From Paraburkholderia caffeinitolerans (GTDB lineage Bacteria > Pseudomonadota > Gammaproteobacteria > Burkholderiales > Burkholderiaceae), in contig NZ_CADIKL010000001.1 of the NCBI RefSeq assembly GCF_902859945.1, positions 124,001 to 188,000 on the forward strand: DNA of 64,000 nucleotides, given 5' to 3'. Position numbers and translations under genes: made by a program. How positions within the stretch are numbered: the first letter of the stretch is position 1; each line of letters begins with the position of its first letter. Positions 18,291 to 26,516 of this stretch are shown piece by piece. The notes under the pieces are model-generated. The model saw nothing but the letters and a program-made list of their open reading frames with translations. It did not search any database and had not been told where the DNA came from.

Positions 18291-18815
18291 ATGAGCAGCA
18301 GTGAAGGCCACGTGAGTGGCAAGGGTGACAAGGGTGAAAGGGGCGGCACGAGTGGCGCGGTGAGCGAATCCGTGTTCGTCTACGTCATGTTCATGCGCGC
18401 CACGCCCCAAGCGCTATGGGAGGCTCTCACCAGCCGCGCGTTCACGGAGCGGTATTGGTTCGGCATGCATCACGAGTGCGACTGGCAGGCCGGCTCGCCG
18501 TGGTCGCTGCGCTTTTCCGATGGCCGGGTGGCCGATTCGGGCGAGATCGTCGAGTCGGACGTTGCGCATCGTCTCGTGATCCGCTGGCGCAACATGTTTC
18601 GCCCGGAACTGAACGCCGAGGGCGATTCCCTGTGCACGTTGCAGATCGAGCAGGTGGAGTACGCCGTGAAGCTCACGGTTACGCACCGCATGGAGCGTGC
18701 GGGCTCGAAGTTCATCGAGGCGGTGTCGGGTGGCTGGCCGCGCATCCTGTCGAATCTCAAGACGCTGCTGGAGACGGGCGAGACGCTGATGCCGCTCGTC
18801 ACGACGAGCGATTAG
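18291..18815 (+). CDS. SRPBCC (AHSA1-like) domain protein
   Basis: A 174-residue protein whose residues about 28-165 form a START/Bet v 1-like helix-grip fold of the AHSA1 type, recognised by VYVMFMRATPQALWEALTS, the FTERYWFG segment and the amphipathic C-terminal helix GGWPRILSNLKTLLE. Such proteins bind hydrophobic ligands; many are partners of ArsR-type regulators, but none is adjacent here. The N-terminal 27 residues are Ser/Gly/Lys-rich and probably disordered. The ATG at 18291 follows a clear GGAGG (18279-18283). Confidence 0.85.
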   Translation: MSSSEGHVSGKGDKGERGGTSGAVSESVFVYVMFMRATPQALWEALTSRAFTERYWFGMHHECDWQAGSPWSLRFSDGRVADSGEIVESDVAHRLVIRWRNMFRPELNAEGDSLCTLQIEQVEYAVKLTVTHRMERAGSKFIEAVSGGWPRILSNLKTLLETGETLMPLVTTSD

Positions 18816-18837
18816 GCGAGGAAGAAGGGGGAGTGAG

Positions 18838-18863
18838 AACGAGGCGGCGCGTGCCGCCTCGTT
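18838..18863. terminator. Hairpin between convergent SRPBCC and yajQ genes
   Basis: An 11-bp perfect stem (AACGAGGCGGC with GCCGCCTCGTT) encloses a GCGT loop. There is no long T run, so it may only stabilise the two 3' ends or act as a weak terminator. Confidence 0.5.
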
Positions 18864-18933
18864 GCGAGCGATTTTGTGAAAAACCGCGGAAAGCCTTGAA
18901 GAGCCGCAAAGAAGCGCGGCAGCGCGCGACGAA

Positions 18934-19419
18934 TCAGTCGCGGAAGTTGTTGAAGTCGAGCGGGGTATCGGTCACGTCCTTGCGCAGCATGGCCATTACG
19001 CTTTGCAGATCGTCGCGCTTGGCGCCGGCGACACGCACAGCGTCGCCCTGGATGCTCGCCTGAACCTTGATCTTGCTTTCCTTGACGAGCTTGACGATCT
19101 TCTTGGCGAGGTCGCCCGAGACACCCTTCTTCACGGTGATGACCTGCTTGACCTTGTCGCCGCCGATCTTCTCGATCTTGCCGTAGTCGAGGAAGCGCAC
19201 GTCCACGTTGCGCTTGGCCATTTTCGAGATCAGTACGTCCTTGACCTGGTCGAGCTTGAAATCGTCGTCGGCGAACGCGGTCAGCTCGCGTTCCTTTTGC
19301 TCGACGCGCGCATCCGAGCCCTTGAAGTCGAAGCGCGTGGAGATCTCCTTGTTGGATTGCTCGATAGCGTTCTTCACTTCGATCATGTTGGCTTCGCTGA
19401 CGACGTCAAACGATGGCAT
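18934..19419 (-). CDS. yajQ: YajQ family nucleotide-binding protein
   Basis: A 161-residue cytosolic protein with two alpha-beta domains of the YajQ fold. Homologues in Xanthomonas bind cyclic di-GMP and act with a LysR regulator; others bind nucleotides or RNA. Landmarks are the start [21 protein letters not shown] and the C-terminal [13 protein letters not shown]. The ATG at 19419 has GGGAGA upstream; the longer open frame reaching 19620 is not conserved. Confidence 0.95.
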   Translation of the reverse strand: MPSFDVVSEANMIEVKNAIEQSNKEISTRFDFKGSDARVEQKERELTAFADDDFKLDQVKDVLISKMAKRNVDVRFLDYGKIEKIGGDKVKQVITVKKGVSGDLAKKIVKLVKESKIKVQASIQGDAVRVAGAKRDDLQSVMAMLRKDVTDTPLDFNNFRD

Positions 19420-19718
19420 TGCTTTCTCCCAAAAGTGCGAGTGGGGCACGAGCGGTGCATATTGTGCGGCTCGCGGGCCGCAGCGGGGCTCGCCGGTACG
19501 GCGCCCTGTACTCGCTATAATCACGGACCGACGCCATTTTACCGGCGCCGCTGCGTTTGCCCAAGGCTGCGCGGCGTTGTGTGCCGGCGGCCCCGCAGCC
19601 GGCGTGCCTGCGCTTCGCATCGTGCGGGTTTGAGCGGGTTTGAGTTTTGCGGTTTGCGTCGTTCGTTTTCAGCGCCCGTTTTTTCGTCTTCGGTCATTTC
19701 GTGTCACATCCATCCTCG

Positions 19719-20774
19719 ATGCCTGTTTCCGCCACGTCCGCCGTTCCGTCCCCGGTGTGGTTCGCCGCTGGCTACCCGCTGCGCGAGCACAACACCTTCG
19801 GCTTCGACGTGCGTGCGCGCTTCGCCTGCCGCATCGAGAACGAGGCCGGTCTCGCTGCCGCCTTGCGCGATCCGCGTGCCCAGGGGCTGCGCATGCTGGT
19901 GCTGGGCGGCGGCAGCAATGTCGTGCTCACGCGCGACTTCGACGGCCTCGTGCTGCTCGTCGCGCTGGCGGGCAAGCGCGTGACGCGCGAGGACGGCGAC
20001 GCCTGGTACGTCGAAGCCGGCGCCGGCGAGAACTGGCACGATTTCGTGGCGTGGACGCTCGAAGCGGGCATGCCGGGCCTCGAAAACCTCGCGCTGATCC
20101 CGGGCACGGTGGGCGCGGCGCCGATTCAGAACATCGGCGCGTACGGACTGGAAATGGCGGAGCGCTGCGCGAGCGTGCGCGCGATCGAGATCGAGTCCGG
20201 CACGTCGTACGTGTTCGATGCCGCCGATTGCCGCTTCGGCTATCGCGACAGTTTTTTCAAGCAGGAAGGGCACGACCGATTCCTGATTACCTCGGTGACC
20301 TTCCGTTTGCCGAAGGCGTGGCGGCCCAATGCCGGTTACGCCGATCTCGCGCGCGAGCTTGCGCAGCGCGGGCTGTCCGAGGCGCGGTGCGCGCGCGACG
20401 TATTCGACGCCGTGGTTGCGGTGCGCCGCGCGAAGCTGCCCGATCCGCTCGCGCTCGGCAATGCGGGTAGTTTTTTCAAAAATCCGGTGATCGACGCACA
20501 GCAGTTCGACTCGCTCGTCCTGCGCGAGCCGCGCATCGTCTCGTACACCCAAGCCGACGGCCGCGTGAAACTCGCCGCGGGCTGGCTGATCGATCAATGC
20601 GGCTGGAAAGGCCGCACGCTGCGCGGGGCGGCCGTGCACGAACGGCAGGCGCTCGTGCTCGTGAATCTCGGCGGCGCCACCGGCAGCGATATCCTCGAAC
20701 TGGCCCAGGCGATCCGCCGTGATGTGTTCGAGCGCTTCGGCGTGGAGCTGGAGCAGGAACCCGTCAGCCTGTAA
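19719..20774 (+). CDS. murB: UDP-N-acetylenolpyruvoylglucosamine reductase MurB
   Basis: The FAD enzyme that reduces enolpyruvyl-UDP-GlcNAc to UDP-MurNAc, the committed step of peptidoglycan precursor synthesis. The 351-residue protein has the FAD site [11 protein letters not shown], the catalytic-region motif [17 protein letters not shown], the type I signature YRDSFFK and the active-site serine in NAGSFFKNP. The start at 19719 ([11 protein letters not shown]) is chosen; a GTG 18 bases earlier is an alternative, and neither has a good ribosome site. Confidence 0.95.
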   Translation: MPVSATSAVPSPVWFAAGYPLREHNTFGFDVRARFACRIENEAGLAAALRDPRAQGLRMLVLGGGSNVVLTRDFDGLVLLVALAGKRVTREDGDAWYVEAGAGENWHDFVAWTLEAGMPGLENLALIPGTVGAAPIQNIGAYGLEMAERCASVRAIEIESGTSYVFDAADCRFGYRDSFFKQEGHDRFLITSVTFRLPKAWRPNAGYADLARELAQRGLSEARCARDVFDAVVAVRRAKLPDPLALGNAGSFFKNPVIDAQQFDSLVLREPRIVSYTQADGRVKLAAGWLIDQCGWKGRTLRGAAVHERQALVLVNLGGATGSDILELAQAIRRDVFERFGVELEQEPVSL

Positions 20775-20813
20775 GTCGCCTTCTCAGCGCTCGCTATATC
20801 CGCACTATCCGTA

Positions 20814-21641
20814 CTACGCTGCGCTGTGCTGCGTGGCGAACACGGGCCCTTGCACGAAGCGCACGTCGTACTGCTGCAACTGCTCGAACTGCGCGGCGTC
20901 CACCACGCGATTGAAGATCAGCGGAATACGCAGCCGCGCCGCGTAGCTCACCAGCGGCTTCACCATCGAATCGCGCAGTGCCGCGCTCGCATCCATCTTC
21001 AGGAAGTCGAGCCGCGCCATGTCCGACACGGACAGAATCTGCCCCGCGTTGGGCAAATTGCCCGCCACCTTGAACCCATAGCGCTGATAGCTCTTCGTCA
21101 GGTAGCCGACGAAGGTCCGGTGCGCGACCGCCGCCGCCGGCAATTCGATCACCACGCGCCCGGGGTTCAGTCCGAACGAGACCAGCACATTCGAAAAGTG
21201 CCGCCCGTGGTCGTACTTCACGCTCTTGAGCAGTTGCTCGTGCACGCGCAAAAACAGTAGCCCGTGCTGCTGCGAGCCAAGAAAGTTGATCGTGTGAAGC
21301 GCGCGCACGCAGCGGTCGAGCGCGACGAGCTCGGGGTCGTCGACGGTGGTGGCGAACGGGTCGAAGGGCTCGACCTTGCCGTCGTGCTCGCGTAGCGTCA
21401 CCGCCTGAAAGCCGAGTTCGTCGCCGAAGCGCGAGGCCAATGTGAGGTCTGCTGTGATTGACTGCGCGCCGCCGTGCACGCTGATGTCGTAGATCGGCTC
21501 ATAGGCGCTCAAGAGCTCCACGCCATTGCGGTGCGCGACGGCCTCCGCGTGATGCGTACCTGTGCCCATCATCAGGTGCTCGCCGAGAAATGGATGGTTG
21601 GCGGCACGGGCGACGAGCTCGGGAATGGTTGGGGCGATCAT
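20814..21641 (-). CDS. Degenerate EAL-domain protein
   Basis: A 275-residue stand-alone EAL-fold protein. The fold is recognisable from SAYEPIYD near residue 46, VIELP, the LDFLKMDAS strand and VQGPVFA near the end. The residues that make EAL proteins cyclic di-GMP phosphodiesterases are mostly missing. The EAL triplet appears as QAV (in LGFQAVTLRE), the DDFGTG loop is replaced by NLPNAG, and the EGVE glutamate is replaced (FNRVVD). It is therefore probably catalytically inactive and may act by binding a nucleotide or a partner. It converges on murB and is divergent from hmgA. Confidence 0.8.
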   Translation of the reverse strand: MIAPTIPELVARAANHPFLGEHLMMGTGTHHAEAVAHRNGVELLSAYEPIYDISVHGGAQSITADLTLASRFGDELGFQAVTLREHDGKVEPFDPFATTVDDPELVALDRCVRALHTINFLGSQQHGLLFLRVHEQLLKSVKYDHGRHFSNVLVSFGLNPGRVVIELPAAAVAHRTFVGYLTKSYQRYGFKVAGNLPNAGQILSVSDMARLDFLKMDASAALRDSMVKPLVSYAARLRIPLIFNRVVDAAQFEQLQQYDVRFVQGPVFATQHSAA

Positions 21642-21906
21642 GACGCGATGAATGTGGCGTAACGGGTAATGCGCGGTCGGCCCGCGCCGGTTGGTTTATC
21701 GCGACAACAGGGCCGCATGGCTTGATGGTAGCAGCCCCGGACGCTTCGGCATGCACCGATTAGTGATAACGATATCCACGCAGAGGCGCATTTCCGACTC
21801 CCGCCCTGGGATATCAGGGTTTACATGTAATTTCACTAATCATAATCCGTTTTACTATTCGTAAATCGCGCGGCGGGCTTCGCCGGTAAAACGTGGAGAG
21901 ACAGTG
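21642..21906. promoter_or_regulatory. hmgA upstream regulatory region
   Basis: This divergent spacer becomes AT-rich between 21815 and 21870. It holds a perfect 10-bp palindrome TTACATGTAA (21821-21830) and downstream CATAAT (21841-21846), which could be a -10 element with the overlapping TTTACA (21820-21825) as a short-spaced -35. The palindrome is a candidate operator for control of homogentisate catabolism; no regulator gene is adjacent on that strand. Confidence 0.45.
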
Positions 21907-23307
21907 ATGAACGCACCCTTGCGGGACGTAACCCAGGCGGATGTAGAAAAAAGCGGGAAAAGCGGATCGGACACGGCGGCCGCGCGCTATATGAGCGGCT
22001 TTGCCAATGAGTTCGCCACCGAGGCGCTGCCCGGCGCCTTGCCAGACGGCCAGAACTCGCCGCAGCGTTGCGCCTATGGCCTGTACGCCGAGCAGCTTTC
22101 GGGCACGGCCTTCACCGCGCCGCGCGCGCACAATCGCCGGACGTGGTTCTATCGGATCCGGCCGGGCGCGGTGCATCAGCCGTTCACGCTGCTTGCCGCG
22201 CGTGCCAGCGTCGATGGTGGCAAGGGCCGCGCGCCGCGCCTCGTCGCCGATTTCGGTGGCGTGCCGCCTACGCCGCCCAACCAGTTGCGCTGGGATCCGC
22301 TGCCGATGCCCACGGAGCCGACTGATTTCATCGACGGCTGGGTGACGATGGCCGGCAACGGCTCGGCGGCCTCGATGAGCGGCTGCGCGATTCATCTGTA
22401 CGCGGCGAACCGTTCGATGACCGATCGCTTCTTCTACAACACCGACGGTGAACTGCTGATCGTCCCGCAGCAGGGGCGCCTCGCGATCGCGACCGAGATG
22501 GGCAAGCTCGAGGTCGAGCCGTTTGAGATCGCGGTGATTCCGCGCGGCGTGCGCTTCACGGTCGAGTTGCCCGACGGCGAGGCGCGCGGCTATATCTGCG
22601 AAAACTTCGGCGCGCTGCTGCGTCTGCCCGATCTGGGCGTGATCGGCTCGAACGGGCTGGCGAATCCGCGCGACTTCCTCACGCCGCGCGCGGCCTATGA
22701 AGACCGCGAAGGGCAGTTCGAGCTCGTCACGAAACTGAACGGCGAGCTCTGGCGCGCCGACATCGGCCATTCGCCGCTCGACGTGGTCGCGTGGCACGGC
22801 AACTACGCGCCGTATAAGTACGACCTGCGCCGCTACAACACCATCGGCTCGATCAGCTACGACCACCCGGATCCGTCGATCTTCCTCGTGCTGCAGTCGC
22901 CCACCGACACCCCGGGCGTCGACGCGATCGACTTCGTGATCTTCCCGCCGCGCTGGCTCGCGGCCGAGAACACCTTCCGTCCGCCCTGGTACCACCGCAA
23001 CGTCGCGAGCGAGTTCATGGGCCTCGTGCACGGCGTGTACGACGCGAAGGCCGAGGGCTTCATGCCGGGCGGTGCGAGCCTGCATAACTGCATGACGGGC
23101 CACGGCCCCGATGCCGAGACCTTCGAGAAGGCCTCGAACATCGATACGACCAAACCGAATAAGGTCGCCGACACGATGGCGTTCATGTTCGAGACCCGCA
23201 CGCTGATTCGCCCGACGCGCTTCGCGCTCGAATCGGCGCAACTGCAGGCGCATTATTACGAGTGCTGGCAAGGCCTCAAAAAACACTTCAATCCGGAGCA
23301 GCAATGA
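21907..23307 (+). CDS. hmgA: Homogentisate 1,2-dioxygenase
   Basis: A non-haem iron enzyme that opens the ring of homogentisate to maleylacetoacetate in tyrosine and phenylalanine degradation. The 466-residue protein matches the family end to end, with [17 protein letters not shown] near the start, the central cupin segment [11 protein letters not shown], and the metal-region segments [16 protein letters not shown] and [12 protein letters not shown]. The ATG at 21907 is six bases after GGAGAG; a GTG directly before it is ignored. Its last codons overlap the start of fahA by four bases. Confidence 0.97.
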   Translation: MNAPLRDVTQADVEKSGKSGSDTAAARYMSGFANEFATEALPGALPDGQNSPQRCAYGLYAEQLSGTAFTAPRAHNRRTWFYRIRPGAVHQPFTLLAARASVDGGKGRAPRLVADFGGVPPTPPNQLRWDPLPMPTEPTDFIDGWVTMAGNGSAASMSGCAIHLYAANRSMTDRFFYNTDGELLIVPQQGRLAIATEMGKLEVEPFEIAVIPRGVRFTVELPDGEARGYICENFGALLRLPDLGVIGSNGLANPRDFLTPRAAYEDREGQFELVTKLNGELWRADIGHSPLDVVAWHGNYAPYKYDLRRYNTIGSISYDHPDPSIFLVLQSPTDTPGVDAIDFVIFPPRWLAAENTFRPPWYHRNVASEFMGLVHGVYDAKAEGFMPGGASLHNCMTGHGPDAETFEKASNIDTTKPNKVADTMAFMFETRTLIRPTRFALESAQLQAHYYECWQGLKKHFNPEQQ

Positions 23308-24641
23308 GCAACCCCAGCAACCCCATCCCCGCCGATCTGCAGGCAACGTTCGATCCGCAGCGCAAGAGCTGGATCGAAAGCGCGAACGATGCGGCCTGTG
23401 ATTTCCCGATCCAGAACCTGCCGTTCGGCGTGTTCAGTACGGCGAGCCACGAAAACGCGCGCGTGGGCGTGGCCATCGGCGACTCGGTTGTCGACCTGGC
23501 GGTGCTGCACGAGGCCGGATTGCTGCGCGTGCCGGCCGGGTCCTCGGGTGCGGAAAACGTCTTCGCGCGTGCCGCGCTGAACGACTTCATCGCACTCGGC
23601 CGCGAAGTGTGGCGCAGCGTGCGCGTGCAGCTTTCGTCGCTGCTCGCACGCGATACGACGAGCGGGGCCACGCTGCGCGATGACGCGGGCCTGCGCCAAC
23701 GCGCGCTCGTGAAGCTTGCCGATGCGAAGCTGCATCTGCCAGTGGAGATTCCCGGCTATACGGACTTTTATTCGTCGAAGGAGCACGCGACGAATGTGGG
23801 CTCGATGTTTCGCGATCCGAAGAATGCGCTGCTGCCGAACTGGTCCGAGATGCCGATCGGCTATAACGGACGCGCTTCGTCGGTGGTGGTGAGCGGCACG
23901 TCGGTGCGCCGCCCCAATGGCCAGTTGAAGTTGCCCGACCAGGAGCGCCCGGTGTTCGGCGCATGCCGCAAGCTCGACATCGAACTGGAGACGGGCTTCA
24001 TCGTCGGGCGCGGCAATGCGCTTGGCGAGCCGATCGCGTGCGAGAACGCCGAGGCGCATATCTTCGGCATGGTGTTGCTCAACGACTGGAGCGCGCGCGA
24101 CATCCAGCAGTGGGAATACGTGCCGCTTGGGCCGTTCAATGCGAAGACCTTCGCCACCACGATCTCGCCGTGGGTTGTGACGCTCGACGCACTGGAGCCG
24201 TTTCGCGTCGCGCAGCCGGTGCAGGAGCCGCAGCCGCTCGACTATCTGCGTCACGCGGGCAATCATGCGTTCGACATTGCGCTCGAAGTGCTGCTGCACC
24301 CCGAAGCGGCGAGCGAGGCAACCTCGATTGCGCGCACGAATTTCCGCCACATGTACTGGACGATGGCGCAGCAACTCGCGCATCACACGGTGGCCGGGTG
24401 CAACACGCGTGTGGGCGACTTGATGGGCTCGGGCACGATCTCGGGGCCGACGCCGGATTCGTTCGGCAGCCTGCTCGAACTCACGTGGAACGGCAAGAAT
24501 CCGCTTGAATTGAAGAGCGGCGGCACGCGCGGCTTCATCGAAGACGGCGACGAACTTACGCTCGCGGGCTGGTGCCAGGGCGAGGGTTATCGCGTGGGGT
24601 TCGGTGAGTGCGTCGGCAAGATTTTGCCGGCGTTGAAGTAA
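23304..24641 (+). CDS. fahA: Fumarylacetoacetase
   Basis: It hydrolyses fumarylacetoacetate to fumarate and acetoacetate, the last step of the homogentisate pathway. The 445-residue protein has the FAH core: [39 protein letters not shown] and GSGTISGP. It begins in the stop codon of hmgA (ATGA). The maleylacetoacetate isomerase step is not encoded here. Confidence 0.96.
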   Translation: MSNPSNPIPADLQATFDPQRKSWIESANDAACDFPIQNLPFGVFSTASHENARVGVAIGDSVVDLAVLHEAGLLRVPAGSSGAENVFARAALNDFIALGREVWRSVRVQLSSLLARDTTSGATLRDDAGLRQRALVKLADAKLHLPVEIPGYTDFYSSKEHATNVGSMFRDPKNALLPNWSEMPIGYNGRASSVVVSGTSVRRPNGQLKLPDQERPVFGACRKLDIELETGFIVGRGNALGEPIACENAEAHIFGMVLLNDWSARDIQQWEYVPLGPFNAKTFATTISPWVVTLDALEPFRVAQPVQEPQPLDYLRHAGNHAFDIALEVLLHPEAASEATSIARTNFRHMYWTMAQQLAHHTVAGCNTRVGDLMGSGTISGPTPDSFGSLLELTWNGKNPLELKSGGTRGFIEDGDELTLAGWCQGEGYRVGFGECVGKILPALK

Positions 24642-24653
24642 TGAAGTAAGCGC

Positions 24654-24676
24654 GCCGACGCCGGGTTGGCGTCGGC
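24654..24676. terminator. Hairpin between convergent fahA and MFS gene
   Basis: A perfect 9-bp GC-rich stem GCCGACGCC / GGCGTCGGC with a GGGTT loop lies between the two stop codons. No T run follows on either strand, so its efficiency as a terminator is doubtful. Confidence 0.5.
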
Positions 24677-24691
24677 ATCGGCATCGGCTTA

Positions 24692-25849
24692 TCAAGCCTT
24701 CGCGCGCACAACCCCCCGTGCGCGCTCCCAGCGCAGCGTCCCGAGAAACATCAGCGCGCAAGCGAACAGCACCCACAGCATGGCGTCGCGGCCCGCGTGT
24801 TCCATCAGCGCGCCGGTGACGATCGGCCCGCCGAAGCTCGCCGCACTCCACGAGGCGCTCACGAGCGCGCTTGCCGACACGAGCGCCACGCCTTCGAAGC
24901 GCTCGCCGCACGCCACGATAGCCAGCGTGTAGATCGATCCCGCCGCTGCGCCCAGCACGAAGAGCAGCGGCCAGCGCAGCCATGGCGTTGCGACCGCCAA
25001 TGGCAGCAATGGCAAGAGCACCGCCACGAGCACGCCCATCAGCGCGTGCACGCGCTCGCGGCCGAGCCGGTCGGCGAGCCAGCCGATGGGGAACTGCATG
25101 GTGGTGTCGCCGAGCAGCACGACCGAGGCGAACAGCACAGCCGTTTCGGTGTCGATGCCGTGGCCCATCGCGAAGAGCGGCAAGAGCGAGAGCGCGAGCG
25201 TGTCGAACAGCGCGAAGAACCCCGTGGCGACGATCAGCGCGGGCATCTTCGGCAGGATATGGCGCCAGCTGCCGTGCGGCTCGTGCAGGTCGGCGCTCTG
25301 CGCGGTCGTGCGGATGGCGGCGAGCGTCGGCAGTGCGACAAGGAAGATCGCGCCGCAGATCGCGAAGCGCCACGACGTGAATCCCTCGATCTGGCTCACG
25401 AGCACCGGGCCGGACATCTGAAACAGCGTGAAGGTGGTCGCGTAGATGCCGACCACGCGGCCGCGGTTGGTGTCGTTGGCGAGCTCGTTGACCCATGCTT
25501 CGCTGATGGTGAAGAGCAGCATCAGCGCCGCGCCACAGACCATGCGCAAGAGCGCCCAGAGCCACAGGTTCGCGTTGAACTGCATGAGCGCGGTGGCGAC
25601 GGCGGCGGCAAGCACCGAACCCACGATCACCTGACGCGAGCCGAAGCGCGTGGAGATCCACGCCGTGGCCGGCACCACGAGCAGCCCGCCGAATGCTTGC
25701 GCGGCGGTGAGCAGGCCGACGATGGCGGTGCCGTAGCCGGCGTCGGTGAGGGCGAGGGCGGTGAGCGGCAGGGTTGCGCCCGAACCGAGGCCGACCACGG
25801 CCACGCTCAGGATCAGGGCGAGGAAATCGCGGGTGAAGATGGTTCTCAT
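24692..25849 (-). CDS. MFS transporter (YcaD-like)
   Basis: A 385-residue protein with twelve hydrophobic segments in two halves and the loop motif FGSRQVIVGS between TM2 and TM3. A second half begins near GFFALFDTLALSLLPLF, with ADRLGRERV after TM8. The arrangement resembles the YcaD/UMF1-like group of uncharacterised exporters. The frame extends 26 codons upstream, but MRTIFTRDFLALI at 25849 is the natural start. No operon partner; substrate unknown. Confidence 0.88.
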   Translation of the reverse strand: MRTIFTRDFLALILSVAVVGLGSGATLPLTALALTDAGYGTAIVGLLTAAQAFGGLLVVPATAWISTRFGSRQVIVGSVLAAAVATALMQFNANLWLWALLRMVCGAALMLLFTISEAWVNELANDTNRGRVVGIYATTFTLFQMSGPVLVSQIEGFTSWRFAICGAIFLVALPTLAAIRTTAQSADLHEPHGSWRHILPKMPALIVATGFFALFDTLALSLLPLFAMGHGIDTETAVLFASVVLLGDTTMQFPIGWLADRLGRERVHALMGVLVAVLLPLLPLAVATPWLRWPLLFVLGAAAGSIYTLAIVACGERFEGVALVSASALVSASWSAASFGGPIVTGALMEHAGRDAMLWVLFACALMFLGTLRWERARGVVRAKA

Positions 25850-26131
25850 CGGGCGAGATCCTACTACGGGTGAGGGCGCCGCGTCGCGCCGCGAGTGCTC
25901 CGCGTGGCTTGCGTTCTTCTTACGCAACAGCGTCCTGCTGCGGGTGGCCTTGACGATTTCTTCAGGTTGCGTCCATGGTGCACCCCGCAGGCGGGCCGCA
26001 CCATTGGCCTACGATCCAGTGCGCGTTATCTGGTGCAAAGCCCGTTCTTCAGCTTGGCGGGGGGACTACTGGTTTCGTCCGCGTTGCGCATGGCGGGTGG
26101 GGTGCATGCGCTGTTCTCCTGGAGCGATGAC

Positions 26132-26392
26132 ATGAACACGATGAACACAGTACGCATCGCAGTGGCCTGCACGGCCGCTTTCTTCGCAGGAATCGCGTTT
26201 GCCGATACGTCGTCCGATCCGTCACAGGGCACGCCGTCGGCTTCGCAGGACGTGGGCGGCATGCCCATGACCAATAGCGCCGCGGGGGCGCCGCTATCGA
26301 TGTCGCATGCGCAGGTGTATCAGGATCTGGAACGCTCGATCAAGTCGGGTGAGCGCGACCGCCTGAACAACGACTTGTATCACGGCAATTGA
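26132..26392 (+). CDS. Small exported protein (DUF4148-like)
   Basis: An 86-residue protein with a signal peptide (cleavage expected near AFADTSS), a Ser/Gly/Ala-rich middle and the conserved-looking tail SMSHAQVYQDLERSIKSGE. Short proteins of this layout are abundant in Burkholderiaceae, and many are annotated DUF4148; function unknown. GGAG at 26121 is the ribosome site. The frame is open upstream to 25895, but without a signal peptide, so the short form is chosen. A very strong terminator follows at 26439. Confidence 0.7.
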   Translation: MNTMNTVRIAVACTAAFFAGIAFADTSSDPSQGTPSASQDVGGMPMTNSAAGAPLSMSHAQVYQDLERSIKSGERDRLNNDLYHGN

Positions 26393-26438
26393 GGTGCGAA
26401 CGGAGACCTCGAACGAAACCTTTGGCCGCAACGGCCGA

Positions 26439-26482
26439 CAGACACACAAAGGGCGCTCGAAGAAGCGCCCTTTGTGTGTCTG
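26439..26482. terminator. Long bidirectional terminator hairpin
   Basis: A perfect 19-bp inverted repeat (26439-26457 with 26464-26482) with a 6-base CGAAGA loop. Its core AAAGGGCGCT / AGCGCCCTTT is the usual Burkholderia terminator type with A and T runs inside the stem. It lies between the convergent small exported protein gene and the winged-helix/TPR regulator gene. Confidence 0.85.
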
Positions 26483-26516
26483 TGAGGAGCGCTTACGATT
26501 CGGGCCTGCGCGCCAT

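Noticed and set aside
23256..25661. Open frame of 801 codons on the minus strand across fahA and part of the MFS gene
   Set aside because: It is antisense to fahA, has the Arg/His/Ala-rich composition of GC-rich shadow frames and matches no family; the known genes on these strands explain the sequence.
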